From NCBI RefSeq assembly GCF_002236105.1, contig NZ_NIWU01000010.1:1-64000 (forward strand): a DNA stretch of 64,000 nt, read 5' to 3'. Made by a program: the position numbers and the translations under genes. Positions 60,983 through 64,000 of this stretch are shown here, one piece after another. The DNA is from Pseudomonas umsongensis. GTDB lineage: Bacteria > Pseudomonadota > Gammaproteobacteria > Pseudomonadales > Pseudomonadaceae. The notes under the pieces were generated by a model. The model ran no database searches. It saw nothing but the letters and a program-made list of their open reading frames with translations, and was not told the DNA's origin. The first letter of the stretch is position 1. Every line of letters starts with the position of its first letter.

Positions 60983-61606
60983 TCAACCCGGCGTAAGACA
61001 CTCCGGCCCATTGAGCTTTGGATCATTGACCATGTTGGCCAGCACCCGCTCACGCAACGCAGCAGGTTCGCTGGCGAGCAACGCTTGCAGGGCATGCAGC
61101 GGGGTTTCGGGATCGAGCCAGATTTGCTGCCCCACTTCATCGAGAATCAACGGTCGACGCTGACTCGCCGCCGGTTGCGTGATCACCGCCGTGCTCAGCC
61201 ACACCTGTTCCTGCACCGGATAGGCCTCCCAGATGGCGGCGAAAAACAGCGATGAGCCCTCCCCCGGTGTCAGCCAGTACGGCCGCTTGCGAGTGGTGCC
61301 GCGCCATTCGTAGAAACCGTTGGCCGGCAACAGGCAGCGGCGCTCGCGCAAGGCCTGGCGAAACATCGGCTGTTCGGCGACGGTTTCGGCCCGCGCATGG
61401 GCCGGGGTGCGGGACAAATCGGTCAGCCACGGCGGGGTCAGGCCCCAGCGGGCACGGGCCAGTTCACGCTGCCCGTCCGGGCCTGCGCGCAGCATCAGTA
61501 CCGAATCGTTGGGAGAAATGTTCCACTGGGCCTGCTGATCGGCCGGAAAACCTGGCAGGGTCGCGAAGTCGCGATTCCAGCGAAACAGGGCATAACGTCC
61601 ACACAT
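60983..61606 (-). CDS. SRAP-family protein (YedK/HMCES-like), active-site variant
   Basis: SRAP proteins form a thiazolidine cross-link with abasic sites in single-stranded DNA through Cys2. This one has 207 residues and keeps MCGRYALF (Cys2) and NGFYEW (the Glu). The segment matching NARVET of E. coli YedK reads HARAET, and the one matching IHDRRPLVL reads ASQRRPLIL. The Asn (N75) and His (H160) of YedK are therefore His and Ser here. The protein may act with altered chemistry or have another use. Confidence 0.88.
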   Translation of the reverse strand: MCGRYALFRWNRDFATLPGFPADQQAQWNISPNDSVLMLRAGPDGQRELARARWGLTPPWLTDLSRTPAHARAETVAEQPMFRQALRERRCLLPANGFYEWRGTTRKRPYWLTPGEGSSLFFAAIWEAYPVQEQVWLSTAVITQPAASQRRPLILDEVGQQIWLDPETPLHALQALLASEPAALRERVLANMVNDPKLNGPECLTPG

Positions 61607-61641
61607 GGGGAAGCACGACTCTTGATCAAACGAACGCCAGC

Positions 61642-61902
61642 CTAACAGACCAGCGTGCCGGGAAAGCTGTCCGGTTCATCGCCGGACAGCGGCAGCGCAG
61701 CATTGTACGCAGTGATCAGCTCTCGGGCGTATTCAGCCTGGTCATTTTCCACCGCCAGTCCCAGCAAGCCGAAGATCGGCAATTCACCCGTGGCGCCCAC
61801 CAGATCGCGCCCCACCAGGTGCGCCTCGACACCCTCGCTGGCGAGCATGCCCTGCAGCAACTCGCCTTCCATCAGGTTTTCCGGTTCGTAGATTCGCTGC
61901 AT
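61642..61902 (-). CDS. DUF2007 family small protein
   Basis: It has 86 residues. MQRIYEPENLMEGELLQGML and ASEGVEAHLVGRDLVGATGE are typical DUF2007 patterns, related to PII-like signal proteins only by fold suggestion. Ten bases separate it from the CPXCG gene upstream; the two probably form one transcript. Confidence 0.85.
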   Translation of the reverse strand: MQRIYEPENLMEGELLQGMLASEGVEAHLVGRDLVGATGELPIFGLLGLAVENDQAEYARELITAYNAALPLSGDEPDSFPGTLVC

Positions 61903-61911
61903 GGGCGCCTC

Positions 61912-62094
61912 TCACTCGTTTTCACTGAAGACTTCCAGAAACCAATCCTCTCCGTGAACCTGCAACACGAACGTGATCGGCCGACAACATACCTGACAGT
62001 CCTCGATATAGGTCTGATCGCCGCCGGACAAGTCCACCGTCGTTTCGACTTCTTCACCACAATACGGACATTCATACAGCGCAGATTCCAGCAT
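61912..62094 (-). CDS. CPXCG-motif cysteine-rich small protein
   Basis: It has 60 residues. CPYCG and CQVCC with spacing typical of a zinc ribbon are visible, with an acidic C-terminus. This family (CPXCG) is found next to DUF2007 genes in many Gammaproteobacteria. Function unknown. Confidence 0.88.
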   Translation of the reverse strand: MLESALYECPYCGEEVETTVDLSGGDQTYIEDCQVCCRPITFVLQVHGEDWFLEVFSENE

Positions 62095-62233
62095 CGCGGT
62101 CTCCCAGGTGACTTGTGCGTATAATCGCCGGTCTATTTGCAGGGCTATTTTTGTCTGGCTACTTTTTCAGACCGTGCCCTGCTGGTTTTCGATCAAAACC
62201 TTTACTTACCCTAGCCGTTTCTAACAAGAGAGC

Positions 62234-63400
62234 ATGATGGGCGAATTCGATGCCATCCGACCTTACGACGATAGCGAAGTCCCAGCGGTGCTGGCACGAC
62301 TGCTCGGCGACAAGGCGTTTCTAGATATCCTCACCCACTTCCGCTTTCCGCGTTTTGCCGGCGCCTTAGGCTGGGCGCTCAAACCCCTTATAGCTCATCG
62401 GCTACGCCGTGAGTTCGCCGGTATCACGTCGGTGGCCACCCTGCAGGACAAAGTCGAGTACTACGTCGACCACACGATCGAGCGCGCCACGGACGGTGTG
62501 ACGTACACCGGCGTGGAGCAATTCAAGTCCGGCAGTGCCTACCTGTTCATCGCCAACCACCGCGATATCGTGATGGACCCGGCTTTCGTCAATTACGCCG
62601 TGTACCACGCCGGCCTGCCGACCCCGCGCATCGCCATCGGTGACAATCTGCTGCAAAAGCCCTTTGTCAGCGATCTCATGCGCCTGAACAAGAGCTTCAT
62701 CGTGCACCGTTCGATCACCGGACGTCGCGAGAAAATGGCGGCGTACCAACTGCTGTCGGCGTACATCAACCATTCGATCCGCAACGATTGCGCCTCGATC
62801 TGGATCGCCCAGGCGGAAGGCCGAGCCAAGGACGGCGACGACCGCACCGAGTCGGCGATCCTGAAGATGTTCCACATGAGCCGCAAGGACGAGCCGTTCG
62901 GTGAGGTCATCCGTTCGCTGAACCTGACCCCCGTGTCGATCAGCTACGAGTACGACCCGTGCGACCAGGCCAAGGCCCGCGAACTCTACATCCGCGCCAC
63001 CACCGGCAGCTACACCAAGGCCCCGGGCGAGGATGACGTGAGCATCGCCAAGGGCATCACCGGCTACAAGGGCCGGGTGCACGTGAACTTTGCGGCTCCC
63101 ATCACGGAGTTGTTCGAAGACACCAAGCAATTGGCGATCGAGATGGACAAGCAGATCCTTGGCGGTTACCGCTTGTTCCCGGTGCACTACCTGGCCTATG
63201 CCCAATGGCAAGGTGCCGACCCGCAACTGCAGGTACCAAGCGCCAGCAAGCTGTTCCCGGCCGACGAACTGGCCAAGGCTCAGGAACAATGGCAGCAACG
63301 CCTGGATGCGTGCCCCGAGGAACATCGCCCGTACCTGGTGCTGCAATATGCGAACCCGGTGCGCAATCAGTATCGGGTGAAGGCTGGATTGCCGCTTTAA
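62234..63400 (+). CDS. Large PlsC-like acyltransferase
   Basis: It has 388 residues. The acyltransferase block is FIANHRDIVMDPAFVNYAVY (motif I; the Asp lies one residue further from His than in NHx4D), with SDLMRLNKSFIVHRSI (motif II) and WIAQAEGRAKDGDDRT (motif III, EG conserved). The N-terminal 100 residues and C-terminal 130 residues are extra compared with PlsC. It may esterify glycerophosphates or another lipid alcohol. ATGATG start with two equivalent choices. Confidence 0.85.
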   Translation: MMGEFDAIRPYDDSEVPAVLARLLGDKAFLDILTHFRFPRFAGALGWALKPLIAHRLRREFAGITSVATLQDKVEYYVDHTIERATDGVTYTGVEQFKSGSAYLFIANHRDIVMDPAFVNYAVYHAGLPTPRIAIGDNLLQKPFVSDLMRLNKSFIVHRSITGRREKMAAYQLLSAYINHSIRNDCASIWIAQAEGRAKDGDDRTESAILKMFHMSRKDEPFGEVIRSLNLTPVSISYEYDPCDQAKARELYIRATTGSYTKAPGEDDVSIAKGITGYKGRVHVNFAAPITELFEDTKQLAIEMDKQILGGYRLFPVHYLAYAQWQGADPQLQVPSASKLFPADELAKAQEQWQQRLDACPEEHRPYLVLQYANPVRNQYRVKAGLPL

Positions 63401-63412
63401 CCTTGGATACGA

Positions 63413-63438
63413 GAACGGCGCCTACGAGCGCCGTTTTT
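63413..63438 (+). terminator. Terminator after the acyltransferase gene
   Basis: AACGGCGC and GCGCCGTT arms around CTACGA, followed by TTTTT on the plus strand. Confidence 0.85.
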
Positions 63439-63455
63439 GTTCCAGATAAAAAGAT

Positions 63456-63734
63456 TCAGACCTGGGTGCTGATCCACGACACCAGCAGCGCCAACCCCAT
63501 GCAGGCAAAACCGAAGCGATAGAAAAACCGGTTCATGCGCAGGGTTGCCCAATCCAGCGTCGGCTCCTGACTTGGACTGCTCTGGCGTTGCGCCTGGAGA
63601 CTGGCCATCGCGCGCTGTTCGCGGCGACGCGTGGCGTGCAGCAGCCAACTGCCCGGGAAGGCCAGCAGCAAAGCCAGCAAGTTGATCAATTTTGCCGGAT
63701 GGGCGGTAAACAGCGTCATCAAATGCAGCGACAT
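63456..63734 (-). CDS. Small membrane protein
   Basis: It has 92 residues from the ATG at 63734, preceded by GAGG; an ATG four codons upstream is less likely. Two helices are predicted: PAKLINLLALLLAFPGSWLL and FYRFGFACMGLALLVSWIST. Between them is a basic/polar segment (RRREQRAMASLQAQRQ). Hypothetical, seen in other Pseudomonas from memory. Confidence 0.75.
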   Translation of the reverse strand: MSLHLMTLFTAHPAKLINLLALLLAFPGSWLLHATRRREQRAMASLQAQRQSSPSQEPTLDWATLRMNRFFYRFGFACMGLALLVSWISTQV

Positions 63735-63868
63735 TACGAACCTCAAACAAAACAGGTAGGGCAGACGCCGACCGACGACCGCGGCCGTGATTCTACCGAA
63801 TGCCTTGCAGCCTTCCCTGTCTTTCCGACAATTAACGCCGTTTTGCTCAAGACCGCCTGCGATCCTTT

Positions 63869-63999
63869 TGTAGGAGCTGCCGCAGGTTCGGGCCGAGTTC
63901 GGACGATCTTTTGACTTTGCTTTTGGGGGATTTGGAACTGCCGAAGATCAAGATCAAAAGATCGTCCGAACGCGGCCCGAACCTTCGGCAGCTCCTACG
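63869..63999. repeat. Extended REP palindrome (CTGCCGCAGG type)
   Basis: GTAGGAGCTGCCGCAGGTTC and inverted GAACCTTCGGCAGCTCCTAC form the outer arms. Inside, GTTCGGACGATCTTTTGA pairs with TCAAAAGATCGTCCGAAC. Arms about 45 bases each with few mismatches and a loop of about 40 bases. It runs to the edge of the window. Confidence 0.85.
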
Positions 64000-64000
64000 G

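Overview
The window is a piece of a Pseudomonas chromosome, most likely from the P. fluorescens group. The evidence is high-GC coding sequence, typical P. fluorescens-group REP palindromes (CTCCCACA/GGGAGCGAGC and GTAGGAGCTGCCGCAGG types), and a gene order from lpxC to yhcB/zapG that, from memory, follows the P. aeruginosa PAO1 order PA4406-PA4441. No tRNA, 5S/16S/23S rRNA gene or CRISPR array was seen. The only large structured RNAs are RNase P RNA and a yybP-ykoY manganese riboswitch.

Layout. 1-1000: end of an unidentified gene and a 570-bp composite inverted repeat around a REP pair. 1.0-4.4 kb (+): a small secreted protein, an OprD-type porin and a membrane diguanylate cyclase. 4.4-22.4 kb (-): the complete division and cell-wall (dcw) cluster, read from mraZ through rsmH, ftsL, ftsI, murE, murF, mraY, murD, ftsW, murG, murC, ddlB, ftsQ, ftsA and ftsZ to lpxC. 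Most junctions are ATGA-type or 1-11 bp overlaps. A good sigma70 promoter and a three-repeat MraZ operator lie upstream. 22.6-24 kb: rnpB and rsmI. 24.1-27.6 kb (+): lpoA-yraN-gmhA/diaA-dolP, an envelope cluster. 27.7-32.6 kb (-): sspA-sspB, the cytochrome bc1 operon petABC and rplM-rpsI. 32.9-40.2 kb: aldo-keto reductase, acyl-CoA dehydrogenase, a GlxA-type AraC regulator, zapE, trpS with a C-terminal YegP-like tail, an alpha/beta hydrolase and yhcB/zapG. 40.5-41.9 kb: an OmpA-like lipoprotein and a metallo-beta-lactamase-fold hydrolase.

41.9-47.8 kb is an accessory insertion. It holds an IS2-subgroup IS3 element with recognisable ends and a 5-bp target duplication but a frameshifted transposase, then an AT-rich orphan gene for a 1047-residue multidomain protein, then a scrap of an IS66 transposase. 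The orphan protein has a Ser/Pro-rich N-terminus, a GNAT-like segment, a module ending in a GHT...SGHYEP signature, and a coiled-coil C-terminus. It looks like a translocated effector or toxin and is the best candidate here for something undescribed.

47.8-56.2 kb (-): a MalT-like LuxR regulator, DUF1329 and DUF1302 envelope proteins and a medium-chain acyl-CoA ligase, probably one functional unit (PA3921-PA3924-like from memory). 56.3-64 kb: LysE exporter, 2-hydroxyacid dehydrogenase, rsmC, the Mn2+ riboswitch with a GDT1/UPF0016 Mn2+ exporter, an M48 lipoprotein protease, a SRAP-family protein lacking two expected active-site residues, two small regulatory or metal-binding-like proteins, a large acyltransferase and a small membrane protein. 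Coordinates of starts were adjusted from overlaps, Shine-Dalgarno sites and family N-termini, as noted per gene.
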